Assembly: GCA_038212215.1 (NCBI GenBank)
Contig: JBBQUT010000002.1
Location: forward strand, 1 to 64,000
Length of the DNA: 64,000 nucleotides
Direction of reading: 5' to 3'
From: JALZAI01 sp038212215
Lineage (GTDB): Bacteria > Actinomycetota > Actinomycetes > Mycobacteriales > Jatrophihabitantaceae
The position numbers and the translations under genes were made by a program. Of the stretch, positions 33,711 to 41,488 are shown piece after piece. The notes under the pieces were generated by a model. The model was not told the origin of the DNA. It made no database searches and was given only the letters and a program-made list of their open reading frames with translations. The stretch's first letter is position 1. Each line of letters opens with the position of its first letter.

Positions 33711-34321
33711 CGCTGCGCCTGGATCACGCGGTGACCTCCGGAACATTCAGCCTCGACGGCGGCAGCTGGGACGTCGACAACAATGTGTGGGTGCTCGGCG
33801 ACGACTCGGAGTGCCTGATCATCGACGCCCCGCACGTGGTCGGGCCGATCGCTGATCTTGTCGGCAGTCGGCGAGTGGTGGCCATCGTGTGCACGCACGC
33901 GCACGACGATCACGTCACCGTCGCGCCCGCTCTGGCGGACACTTTCGGCGCGCCGATCCGGCTGCACCCGGACGAGGACGTGTTGTGGCGCCAGTCGCAC
34001 CCGAACCTGTTCTACGAGCCACTCGCCGACGGTGCCGAGATGTCCGTCGCGGGCTCGTCGGTGACGGTGCTGCACACCCCGGGCCACTCACCGGGTTCGG
34101 TGTGCCTGCTCGTGCCGGACCTCGGCGCCGTCTTTACCGGCGACACCCTCTTCCACGGCGGACCCGGCGCAACCGGCCGCTCGTACTCCGACCATCCGAC
34201 CATCCTCGCCTCGATCCGGGAACGGCTGCTGAGTCTGCCGCCCGAGACGGTCGTGCACACCGGACACGGCGAGGACACCACTATCGGGGCGGAGCGGGCA
34301 CTGCTCGAGGAGCACAGTTGA
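33707..34321 (+). CDS. MBL-fold metallohydrolase linked to mscR
   Basis: The 204-residue glyoxalase II-like metallo-beta-lactamase protein has the metal motif CTHAHDDHVTVAP, LHTPGHSPGSVC and FTGDTLFHGGPGATGRSYSD. It begins with GTG 33707 overlapping the mscR stop (GTGA), so the two are coupled. It may hydrolyse the formyl-mycothiol thioester produced by MscR, by analogy with the glutathione pathway; this is inference from context. Confidence 0.88.
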   Translation: MTLRLDHAVTSGTFSLDGGSWDVDNNVWVLGDDSECLIIDAPHVVGPIADLVGSRRVVAIVCTHAHDDHVTVAPALADTFGAPIRLHPDEDVLWRQSHPNLFYEPLADGAEMSVAGSSVTVLHTPGHSPGSVCLLVPDLGAVFTGDTLFHGGPGATGRSYSDHPTILASIRERLLSLPPETVVHTGHGEDTTIGAERALLEEHS

Positions 34322-34444
34322 ATTCTGGCTGGTCACGGGTCCCGGTGGCGTAACACAGGTCCCATAGGTCACAATGGACCCAGACACACCTTCGGTTGTC
34401 GGAACGCTGGGGAAGGCGTCACCGTCGAGTAACGGAGGTGTGCG

Positions 34445-34978
34445 ATGACGAACGCCCGAACGGGTTCCACCGCTGGTCGCGCAACGCCGACCGCAAGTGG
34501 AGTCGTGTTCATGCACTGCTGCCCGTCCGCGCTCGCGCCGCACGTCGAATGGGCGCTGGCCGGTGTCTTGGGCCGCCCGGTGCGCCTGGAGTGGTCCGCG
34601 CAGCCCGCCGCACCGACGCACCTGCGTGCCGAGGCCAGTTGGTTCGGCGTCGTCGGCACCGCGGCGCGCCTCGCCGCAGCGTTGCGGGCCTGGCCGATGC
34701 TCGTCTTTGAGATCACGCAGGACGCGACCTCGGTCAGCGACGGCGAGCGCCTCGCCTACGTGCCCGGCCGCGGTTTCCACCGGCGGACGATGTCGGTGAA
34801 CGGCGACGTGGTCGTGGGCGAGGAGCGGCTGCGTGGGCTGCTGGAACGGGCCCGAACCGCTGAGGACTACGAGCACGGCCTGGCCGAACTGCTCGGCACG
34901 TCGTGGGACGAGGAACTGGAGCCGTACCGCCTCGGCGGTGACGGCGCACCGGTGACCCTGCTGCACCAAGTGGTCTAA
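34445..34978 (+). CDS. DUF3145 family protein
   Basis: The 177-residue actinobacterial protein matches DUF3145: GVVFMHCCPSALAPHVEWAL near the start, LRAEASWFGVVGTAARLAAA, then FEITQDATSVSDGERLAYVP and FHRRTMSVNGDVVVGE. Function is unknown to me. Ribosome site GGAGG lies at 34434-34438 before ATG 34445, and a 123-bp gap separates it from the MBL gene, so it probably has its own promoter. Confidence 0.9.
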   Translation: MTNARTGSTAGRATPTASGVVFMHCCPSALAPHVEWALAGVLGRPVRLEWSAQPAAPTHLRAEASWFGVVGTAARLAAALRAWPMLVFEITQDATSVSDGERLAYVPGRGFHRRTMSVNGDVVVGEERLRGLLERARTAEDYEHGLAELLGTSWDEELEPYRLGGDGAPVTLLHQVV

Positions 34979-35003
34979 GGATCGAGTCGGGAACGCGCTG
35001 AAT

Positions 35004-35840
35004 CTAGCCGGAGCGCAGGCCGGCGAGAAGGTCGTCCTCTGGCAGCGCGGCACCGGTGCGGTCCGCGACGCGAAGGAAGGTCTCGGTGCTCATCAGTTCG
35101 GACAGCCTCTGCGCGCCCAGCCTCAGGAAGAATGCACTGTCGTCCTGACTCGCGTGCGCCGCGATGGCGTCGAATTTCTGCTGGCCGAAGGCGCTGGTGT
35201 CCACCCAGGTCGTGACCTCATCGTCTGGCACGCCCATCGGCGCCTGTTCGCCGTCGCTGGGATCTGGCTGATCGAGGTCCTCGCCCAGCTCGCGCACGGT
35301 CGCCTCGAACCGGTCCATCGCCGAGCGCGGCATGGTCGTCCAATACAGCTTGGCGGGGATGGCGGTCGCCGCTACGGCAGCCATCGTGATCCGATGGGCC
35401 TGGATGTGATCGGGATGGCCGTAGAAACCATTGGCGTCGTAGGTCACCACGACGTCGGGGCGGTAATGGCGCATCAGCGCTGCCAAGCGTTCGGCGGCGT
35501 CGTCGACCGGAGTGGTCCAGAACGAGCCGGCCGCGTCGTTCTGTGGCCAACCCTGCATCCCGGAGTCCGCGTAACCGAGCAGCTCGAGGTGGCTGACGTT
35601 GAGGATGGCGCAGCTGGCCTCGAGTTCGGCACGCCGCAAGGCGACGACCTGCGTCGGGTCGTGACCGGGCTCGCCCGGCTTCACGCCGCCCGGGCCATCG
35701 CCGCAACTGCCGTCCGTGCAGGTGACGACAACCGTCCGGACGCCCTCGGCGGCATAGCGGGCCAGGATGCCGCCCGTGCCGAGGACTTCGTCGTCTGGGT
35801 GTGCGTGCACAGCCATCAATGTCAGCGGGGGGTTGACCAC
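35004..35840 (-). CDS. PIG-L (LmbE) family zinc deacetylase
   Basis: The 278-residue protein has the zinc motif VHAHPDDEVLGTGG at residues 10-23 and the later GHPDHIQAH. The fold is that of GlcNAc deacetylases such as MshB and the mycothiol conjugate amidase Mca. The region after the first motif (CTDGSCGDGPGGVKPGEPGH) differs from typical MshB and Mca, so neither name is applied. It likely removes an acyl group from an amino-sugar or mycothiol-related substrate. Confidence 0.82.
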   Translation of the reverse strand: MVNPPLTLMAVHAHPDDEVLGTGGILARYAAEGVRTVVVTCTDGSCGDGPGGVKPGEPGHDPTQVVALRRAELEASCAILNVSHLELLGYADSGMQGWPQNDAAGSFWTTPVDDAAERLAALMRHYRPDVVVTYDANGFYGHPDHIQAHRITMAAVAATAIPAKLYWTTMPRSAMDRFEATVRELGEDLDQPDPSDGEQAPMGVPDDEVTTWVDTSAFGQQKFDAIAAHASQDDSAFFLRLGAQRLSELMSTETFLRVADRTGAALPEDDLLAGLRSG

Positions 35841-35865
35841 CCGACCCAGGGTAGGCGAGCGGTGT

Positions 35866-36417
35866 TCAACAAGTGGTGGCCGCCAGCCGGGTTTGCGCGA
35901 CCGCGGCCCGCGCGGTCGCGGCGAGCAGCGCGCTCACCTCGAGAGCGGTGCGCTGCGGGCAGTCATTCCACCGGGTCAATTCGCGCAGGTGCACGGCGCG
36001 GGCGGCGGGCGCTGGGCACCAGCGCACCGGGCGGTTCGCGCCGTCGTACAGGGTGTGCCAGGTGAGATCCAGCGCCCGTTGGACGGGTTGGGTACGGGCG
36101 AGCACCAGTCCGCCGCCGGCCTGGACGATCGCGCCGGCCAGGCACACACCGACGACTGGGCGGCCCGCGAGAGCAGCGACATTGAGCGGCCCGACCAAGC
36201 GCTCGCGGCCGTCCTCGTCGCGGACGGCGAACCACGCGTGCTGCACCCATCCCGCGCTGACTAGCGTCGCGGCCTCGGTCGCGATCGCGCTGATCTGGTG
36301 CAGTTGCGCCAGGTGCGCGCCGCGCCGATCGAGTTCGGCCAACCGGCGACGCTCGCTACGTGCATCGCGTCGCTCTGAGCGCGGCCACACGGGTGGTGCT
36401 AGTCCGATGCGCGTCAT
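35866..36417 (-). CDS. Conserved actinobacterial hypothetical (DUF6197-like pattern)
   Basis: The 183-residue protein starts with an Arg-rich helix. It then shows GWVQHAWFAVRDEDG, VCLAGAIVQAGGG, RALDLTWHTLYDG and ending ELTRWNDCPQRTALEVSALL. The order G-W-x-Q, V-C-x-x-G-A, and W-N-D ... R-T resembles the DUF6197 group of small actinobacterial proteins of unknown role, from memory only. Twelve Trp/Cys/His residues in conserved-looking positions argue for a real gene. It overlaps nothing and sits 25 bp upstream of the PIG-L gene on the same strand. Confidence 0.6.
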   Translation of the reverse strand: MTRIGLAPPVWPRSERRDARSERRRLAELDRRGAHLAQLHQISAIATEAATLVSAGWVQHAWFAVRDEDGRERLVGPLNVAALAGRPVVGVCLAGAIVQAGGGLVLARTQPVQRALDLTWHTLYDGANRPVRWCPAPAARAVHLRELTRWNDCPQRTALEVSALLAATARAAVAQTRLAATTC

Positions 36418-36544
36418 GGTTCCTCGTCATTCTTCCCTGCGGCGATCACCGTCCACGATCCACGATCCGTGCTCCGAGCGCTACCCGTGCACGGGCGCAG
36501 TATGCGAGGCTGCGCAACGCAGTCGCGCAACGATGGAGGTACCT

Positions 36545-37357
36545 ATGCCGGCATGGATCTGCGTCACCTGCGGTGTCCAGCAGGCCGACACCGACACGGT
36601 GCCGCGCCAGTGTCCGATCTGCGAGGACGAACGGCAGTACGTCGGCTGGGACGGGCAGCAGTGGGCGACGAGCGAGGATCTGGCCCGCGACCACCGCACC
36701 GTTGTGCGTGCGGAGGAACCAGACTTGCTCGGCATTGGGTGCGAACCTGCGCTCGCCATCGGGCAGCGGGCGCTGCTGGTCCGTACGCCGCACGGCAATG
36801 TGTTGTGGGACTGCATCTCGTTGCTCGACGCCGAGGCCCGCGACCGGATCCGCGACCTGGGCGGGATAGCTGCGATTTGCATGTCCCATCCGCACTTCTA
36901 CGGCGCACATGTCGACGTAGCCGAGATGTTCGATGCCCGGATCTTCATTCCGCGCGCTGACGAGGCGTGGATTCAGCGTCCGTCGCAGCGCATCGAGCTC
37001 TTCGACGACGAGGTGACACCCGTTCCCGGGCTCACGGTGGCCCGCATCGGTGGCCATTTCGACGGGGCCGCAGTGTTGCACTGGCCGGCGGGCTCGGCCG
37101 GTCGGGGAGCGCTACTCACCGGCGACACGATCACCGTCGTGCAGGACCGGGACTGGGTGAGCTTCATGTGGAGCTATCCCAACCTGATCCCGCTCGACGA
37201 AGCCACTGTGCGCCACATCGACGCCCAGGTGTCGCGGTTCAGCTTCGAACGTATCTACGGCGGCTGGTGGGGACGGGTCGTCCTGCAGGACGGCGCCGCC
37301 GCGGTGCACCGCTCGGCGCAGCGCTACATCGCCCGCCTTCATGGTGTGACCCCATGA
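36545..37357 (+). CDS. MBL-fold hydrolase with N-terminal zinc ribbon/rubredoxin-like motif
   Basis: The 270-residue protein begins with ICVTCGVQ ... RQCPICEDERQYVGWDGQ, a four-cysteine knuckle. A metallo-beta-lactamase domain follows, in which the usual H-x-H-x-D-H is SHPHFYGAHVD. Later elements are IGGHFDGAAVLHW and LTGDTITVVQDRDWVSFMWS. ATG 36545 follows GGAGGT directly at 36535-36540. It is coupled to the DUF1772 gene by a 4-bp overlap. Substrate unknown. Confidence 0.82.
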   Translation: MPAWICVTCGVQQADTDTVPRQCPICEDERQYVGWDGQQWATSEDLARDHRTVVRAEEPDLLGIGCEPALAIGQRALLVRTPHGNVLWDCISLLDAEARDRIRDLGGIAAICMSHPHFYGAHVDVAEMFDARIFIPRADEAWIQRPSQRIELFDDEVTPVPGLTVARIGGHFDGAAVLHWPAGSAGRGALLTGDTITVVQDRDWVSFMWSYPNLIPLDEATVRHIDAQVSRFSFERIYGGWWGRVVLQDGAAAVHRSAQRYIARLHGVTP

Positions 37358-37857
37358 TCAACGACACGGTGCGCGGCCTGGTGCTACTCGGCGCCACGCT
37401 CACGACGGGGCTGGTCGCCGGGACCTTCGCGCTGTATGCCCACACGATCATGCCGGCTCTGAAGAGCACCGACGACCGGACCTTTGTCGGCGCGTTCCAG
37501 GCACTGGATCGAGCGATCATCAACCGGTGGTTCATGGCCGGCGGGTTCGGCGGCGCGTTGGTGCTGACCGTGGTGGCGGGCGTCGTCAACCTGCACCGTG
37601 CGGCGTTGCCCTGGATTCTGGTTGCGCTGGCGCTGTATGTGCTCGCGTTCATCGTCACCGTCGCCGTCAACGTGCCGCTCAACGACGCCATCAAAGCGGC
37701 CGGCGCTCCCGATCACATTCGCGACCTCGCGCAGGTCCGGGCGCAGTTTCACGAGGCGCGTTGGGCGGCCTGGAATCTCGTCCGAACGATCGCATCCGTT
37801 GTCGCCTTCGGCTGCCTAGGTTGGTCGCTGATATTGCACGGTCGCCCCACCGCCTGA
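37354..37857 (+). CDS. DUF1772 (anthrone oxygenase-like) membrane protein
   Basis: The 167-residue membrane protein has about four hydrophobic helices (starting LVLLGATLTTGLVAGTFALY) and the family segment NVPLNDAIKAAG near residue 108, followed by HEARWAAWNLVRTIASVVAF. DUF1772 proteins are related to anthrone oxygenases; most bacterial members are uncharacterised. ATG 37354 overlaps the upstream MBL stop. Confidence 0.85.
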   Translation: MINDTVRGLVLLGATLTTGLVAGTFALYAHTIMPALKSTDDRTFVGAFQALDRAIINRWFMAGGFGGALVLTVVAGVVNLHRAALPWILVALALYVLAFIVTVAVNVPLNDAIKAAGAPDHIRDLAQVRAQFHEARWAAWNLVRTIASVVAFGCLGWSLILHGRPTA

Positions 37858-37933
37858 CTGCGGACGATGTCGCCGCGCCCGCCCGGCCGGCCCGACGGAT
37901 CGAGGCTAAGACCGGGCCGGTGCCGTGCGATCC

Positions 37934-39310
37934 CTAGCTCGCCCCCGCCAGGGCCAGCGCCACCTGCTCGGCGCGAGGTGAGCCGAGTCCGGTGGTCGGG
38001 TCCCAGCCTGGCGAGGCTGTGTAACCGGGGATGCTGCCGAACCTGTTGGTGCCGTGCGTGACGTCGTGGAACACGCCGGCGGGCAGCTTGTACAACGCCG
38101 GGTTGATGTCGCCGAGCCGCCCACGATTGAGCTGGGCGGTGATCGCCGCTAGTGCCGCCCACTGCGGCGAGCCCGCGCTCGTCCCGCCAAAGATGAAGAA
38201 CGCTCCGGGCGGAGCCACGACGCTCCAGGCGACGAGAACACCGTGATTGATCGCGGCGTTGTACGAGATGTCCGGCACCCCGCGTCCCGGGAAGTCACCG
38301 AGACCACGCTGGAACGCAGGCTGCTCGAAGACGCTGCTGAAGCCACCGCCCGTCGCCGCGCCGAAGGGGTGGAACTCGTTCCAGACGATCTCGTGGTCGT
38401 AAGCGCCAGTGCGTGGGTTCGCGAAGAGCTGAGTGCCGCCGACGCCGGTGACGAGGGGGTCGCTTGCTGGGGTCGACACCGCAAGCATGAGACCGTTGCC
38501 GTCACAAGTGGGTTGAGCGGATCCGTCGTCTCCGGCCGATGCGAAGGCGGTGATGCCTTCGCTGACCATCTTCGCGTAGATCCGGTGGGCGGCGAAGAGG
38601 GTAGCGCCCGGCTGCCGGGTGCCATCAGCGTTCACGCCGTAACACGACTCGGCCTCCCCGAAACTCTGCGAGACGACGTCCCCGAGATCGTTGTCGGCGA
38701 CGTATTTCAGCGCATTCTGGATGTCGATGTCGCTATTCGTCTTCGCTTCGACGAGGACGATCTTCGCGCCCGGCGCCATGGCATGCGCATACTCAACGTC
38801 TAACGCGATCTCGCCCGACCAGCCAACCTGGTTCGGATCGTTGACGTCAAAGGGTGTCTCACCGTCGGGGGCGACGACCTGCAGCTTCGCGCGCGGGAGC
38901 CCGAACACGCCATCGAAGATTCTCAGGTCCCGGCGCAGAGCGGGGTCGGAGAACGCATCAACGATCACGATCGTGCGACCTTGACCGGTGTAACCAGCCT
39001 TGATCAAGTTGTCGAACCCGTAGGCCGCGCGCAATTCATCAGGCCCGTAGCAGACCAAGGGCGCCGTGGGCTTTTGGCATCTGAACACGCGCGGGAACTG
39101 CGGCTGACCTGCCGAAGAGCCGACGATGCTTGTCCGGTGTACGGAGGTCAGCCGCACGCTGGGCGTCATGCCCGAGCTGTTGACCTGCGCGGCCCGCAAC
39201 CCGTGGGCCGCCACCTCGGTGGCCGGTGCGGCAGCGACGCCTACGCCAACCGCGAGCGTGCCGGTCGCCACCACGCTCGCCGCTCTGCGCCATTGCCGAA
39301 TTCTTGCCAT
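37934..39310 (-). CDS. Secreted S53 (sedolisin) family serine-carboxyl peptidase without prodomain
   Basis: The 458-residue protein has an N-terminal Arg-rich signal peptide with a hydrophobic core around residues 11-30. Catalytic residues are present: Glu and Asp in SGEIALDVEYAHAMAP, the oxyanion Asp in FASAGDDGS and the Ser in FGGTSAGSPQWAAL. The calcium site HDVTHGTN and GWDPTTGLGSP lies near the end. The usual ~150-residue activation domain is absent; only ~60 residues separate the signal from the catalytic domain. It is likely an extracellular acid peptidase that needs no autoprocessing. Confidence 0.88.
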   Translation of the reverse strand: MARIRQWRRAASVVATGTLAVGVGVAAAPATEVAAHGLRAAQVNSSGMTPSVRLTSVHRTSIVGSSAGQPQFPRVFRCQKPTAPLVCYGPDELRAAYGFDNLIKAGYTGQGRTIVIVDAFSDPALRRDLRIFDGVFGLPRAKLQVVAPDGETPFDVNDPNQVGWSGEIALDVEYAHAMAPGAKIVLVEAKTNSDIDIQNALKYVADNDLGDVVSQSFGEAESCYGVNADGTRQPGATLFAAHRIYAKMVSEGITAFASAGDDGSAQPTCDGNGLMLAVSTPASDPLVTGVGGTQLFANPRTGAYDHEIVWNEFHPFGAATGGGFSSVFEQPAFQRGLGDFPGRGVPDISYNAAINHGVLVAWSVVAPPGAFFIFGGTSAGSPQWAALAAITAQLNRGRLGDINPALYKLPAGVFHDVTHGTNRFGSIPGYTASPGWDPTTGLGSPRAEQVALALAGAS

Positions 39311-39546
39311 GCCCGCTCCTTCTGGTCGCGCAGGAATGCGCGATAGAACCTCCGCACGGCCGGTGTCGTGCGCTCGGCGCTGACGTGGATCAGCGTCCGC
39401 GGGTGGAGGGTACCCCCGCAGCGATCAACTCGGAAGTGGTCGCGACGAATCACCTCCGGCCTTGATCGGCGTGCCGGCCAGGCGACCAGGAGGTCAGCTC
39501 GCTTAGCCTGAATCCCTGTCGCAGTGACGGGTTCGGGGCGTGGTGA

Positions 39547-40263
39547 TCAACTCTGCGCGGGAATCCGCCGCAGACCCAGTGCCAGCTCGACGGCTCCGTT
39601 GACGTGCAGCGCGGTCGTGTCATAAAGCGCCACGTCCGGGATGTCGCGTGGTTGAACGAGCAGGCTGATCTCGGTGCAACCCAGCACGATGCCCGTCGCA
39701 CCGTCGGCCGAAAGTTCACGCATGATCCGCACATACTCCTGTCGGGACGCGTCATTCAGTCGCCCCCGGGTCAACTCCTCGAAAATGACGTGATCTACGA
39801 GCGCCTGATCGGCGGGGTTTGGCACGAGGATGTCGATCCCGTGCGCTGCGAAGCGGGACCGGTAGAAGTCGGCCTGCATCACGGGCGCGGTTCCCAGCAG
39901 GCCCAGCCGATTCGCGCCCGCTTGCCGGGCAGCCTCAGCGGTGATGTCCACAATGTGGAGGAACGGGATGCTCACTGCCGCCTCGACTTCTGCGGCGACC
40001 CGATGCAGGGTGTTCGTTGCCAGGAGCAAGAACTCAGCGCCGCCACGCTCCAGACGTCGGGCTCGCTCGGCGAGGTACTCGGCGGCCCGATCCCACTGCT
40101 CCGCTCGGATGCATCCTTCGATCACCGCGAAGTCGACGTTGTACAGCAACAACTCCGCAGACGCATGCCCCCCGAGGTGTGCGTTCACGCCTTCGTTGAG
40201 CCGCCGATAATACTCGGCGCTGGCAACGCTGCTCATGCCACCCAGCACCCCAATGATCTTCAC
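39547..40263 (-). CDS. Aspartate/glutamate racemase family protein
   Basis: The 238-residue Asp/Glu racemase-fold protein has the first active-site loop LLLATNTLHRVA and the second GIVLGCTEISLLV. The first loop carries Thr where canonical two-base racemases have Cys; YgeA-type enzymes show the same, from memory. It may prefer L-to-D conversion or have another amino acid substrate. GTG 40263 gives the family start VKIIGVLGGMSS; the frame is open further upstream without matching sequence. Confidence 0.82.
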   Translation of the reverse strand: MKIIGVLGGMSSVASAEYYRRLNEGVNAHLGGHASAELLLYNVDFAVIEGCIRAEQWDRAAEYLAERARRLERGGAEFLLLATNTLHRVAAEVEAAVSIPFLHIVDITAEAARQAGANRLGLLGTAPVMQADFYRSRFAAHGIDILVPNPADQALVDHVIFEELTRGRLNDASRQEYVRIMRELSADGATGIVLGCTEISLLVQPRDIPDVALYDTTALHVNGAVELALGLRRIPAQS

Positions 40264-40337
40264 CGCTGGATCATCCACCACTGCCCGGGCGGCGGAAGGC
40301 GGCACACTTGACCCATGACGAGCGGGCGGACGGACGG

Positions 40338-40793
40338 ATGACATCGCGTCCGCCGCGCAATGCCCGTCCCCGTGATGGGCTCGGTCGGCCGCTTCCGTAC
40401 GGATCTCGCGGTGTCGCCCGCCAGCCCGAACGGGCAGACCGGATGCCGGTCGAAACACTCGCCGAAGCGTCGCGGTTGCTGGCGCAGGGTCTGCCGTTTC
40501 ATGCCCACGAGGTGCTCGAGGAGGCCTGGAAACAAGCCGACTCGGGTCAACGCGACTTCTGGCAGGGTCTGGCCCAGCTCGCGGTCGGCATAACTCATGC
40601 CGCCCGTGGTAACCGGCAAGGTGCGCTCGCGTTGTTGCGGCGGGGCGCGCTGCGGATCGCGCCGTACGCGCCGGATCCGCCCCACGGGATGGATGTCGAG
40701 GCCGTGCTGCGCTGGGTGGAAGCGGCGTCGACGAGCGTCAGCGAGAGCGTGCCCGTGGCGCTGCCGCCGCCGCCGTTCGGCCGGTCTGGATGA
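40338..40793 (+). CDS. DUF309 domain protein
   Basis: The 151-residue protein has the DUF309 helical core: FHAHEVLEEAWKQADSGQRD then FWQGLAQLAVGITHAARGN and ALALLRRGA. The His/Glu residues of HAHEVLEE and the W-x-G-L motif are conserved in the family. Function is unknown. ATG 40338 is chosen; it is divergent to the racemase gene and the two starts are 74 bp apart. Confidence 0.85.
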   Translation: MTSRPPRNARPRDGLGRPLPYGSRGVARQPERADRMPVETLAEASRLLAQGLPFHAHEVLEEAWKQADSGQRDFWQGLAQLAVGITHAARGNRQGALALLRRGALRIAPYAPDPPHGMDVEAVLRWVEAASTSVSESVPVALPPPPFGRSG

Positions 40794-40882
40794 GTTGCCA
40801 CGCAACCGAGGCGAGCTTCATACTGACCGCGTCGTGAACGGCGTCGGAACTGCCTGCTTCGCCAATTTCTAGGAGGATTGAG

Positions 40883-41482
40883 ATGGCTGAGAACGCCACG
40901 CTGCGCCAGCTCGAGGGCTTGCCGGACACTCCCGCGCCGCTGGCCGAGTCGACGCTGATCATGATCGACTGTCAGAACACCTACACCCGCGGGGTCATGG
41001 AACTCGAAGGTGTGCAGGGCGCGTTGGACCAGGCCGAGGCACTGCTGGAGCGAGCCCGAACCGCCGGAATCCCGATCGTGCACGTCATGCATGACGGCGG
41101 CGCGGGTTCGCCGTACGACATCAACGATGAGATAGGCCGCATCGTCGCACGCGTCGCGCCGCGCGACGGGGAAGTTGTCGTCGTCAAGTCATACCCGAAT
41201 TCGTTCGTCGGCACCGATCTTGGCGAGCGGCTGTCCGCACGTCCCGGAAAGGATCTGATCCTTGCTGGATTCATGACGCACATGTGTGTGAGCTCCACTG
41301 CCCGTGGCGCCTTCAATCTCGGCTATCGCCCGACGGTGGTGGCGAGTGCGACCGCAACCCGATCCCTTCCGGGCCTGGACGGCACGTCGGTACCCGCGGG
41401 TACGTTGCAGGCCGCGAGCTTGGCCGGCCTGGCCGACATGTTCGCCGTCGTCGTTCCCGCGGCCGACGGCATTCCGGCCTGA
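40883..41482 (+). CDS. Isochorismatase-family cysteine hydrolase
   Basis: The 199-residue cysteine hydrolase has the catalytic triad Asp29 (TLIMIDCQNTY), Lys (VVVKSYPNSFVG, about 108) and Cys (GFMTHMCVSSTARGA, about 134), with the cis-peptide region before the Cys. The substrate could be an amide such as nicotinamide, an N-carbamoyl compound or isochorismate; sequence does not decide. AGGAGG at 40871-40876 precedes ATG 40883. Confidence 0.88.
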   Translation: MAENATLRQLEGLPDTPAPLAESTLIMIDCQNTYTRGVMELEGVQGALDQAEALLERARTAGIPIVHVMHDGGAGSPYDINDEIGRIVARVAPRDGEVVVVKSYPNSFVGTDLGERLSARPGKDLILAGFMTHMCVSSTARGAFNLGYRPTVVASATATRSLPGLDGTSVPAGTLQAASLAGLADMFAVVVPAADGIPA

Positions 41483-41488
41483 GCAGCA

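Noticed and set aside
39311..39546. Possible small protein upstream of the S53 peptidase gene
   Set aside because: A 70-codon frame exists (39241-39453) but overlaps the peptidase start and shows no family pattern.
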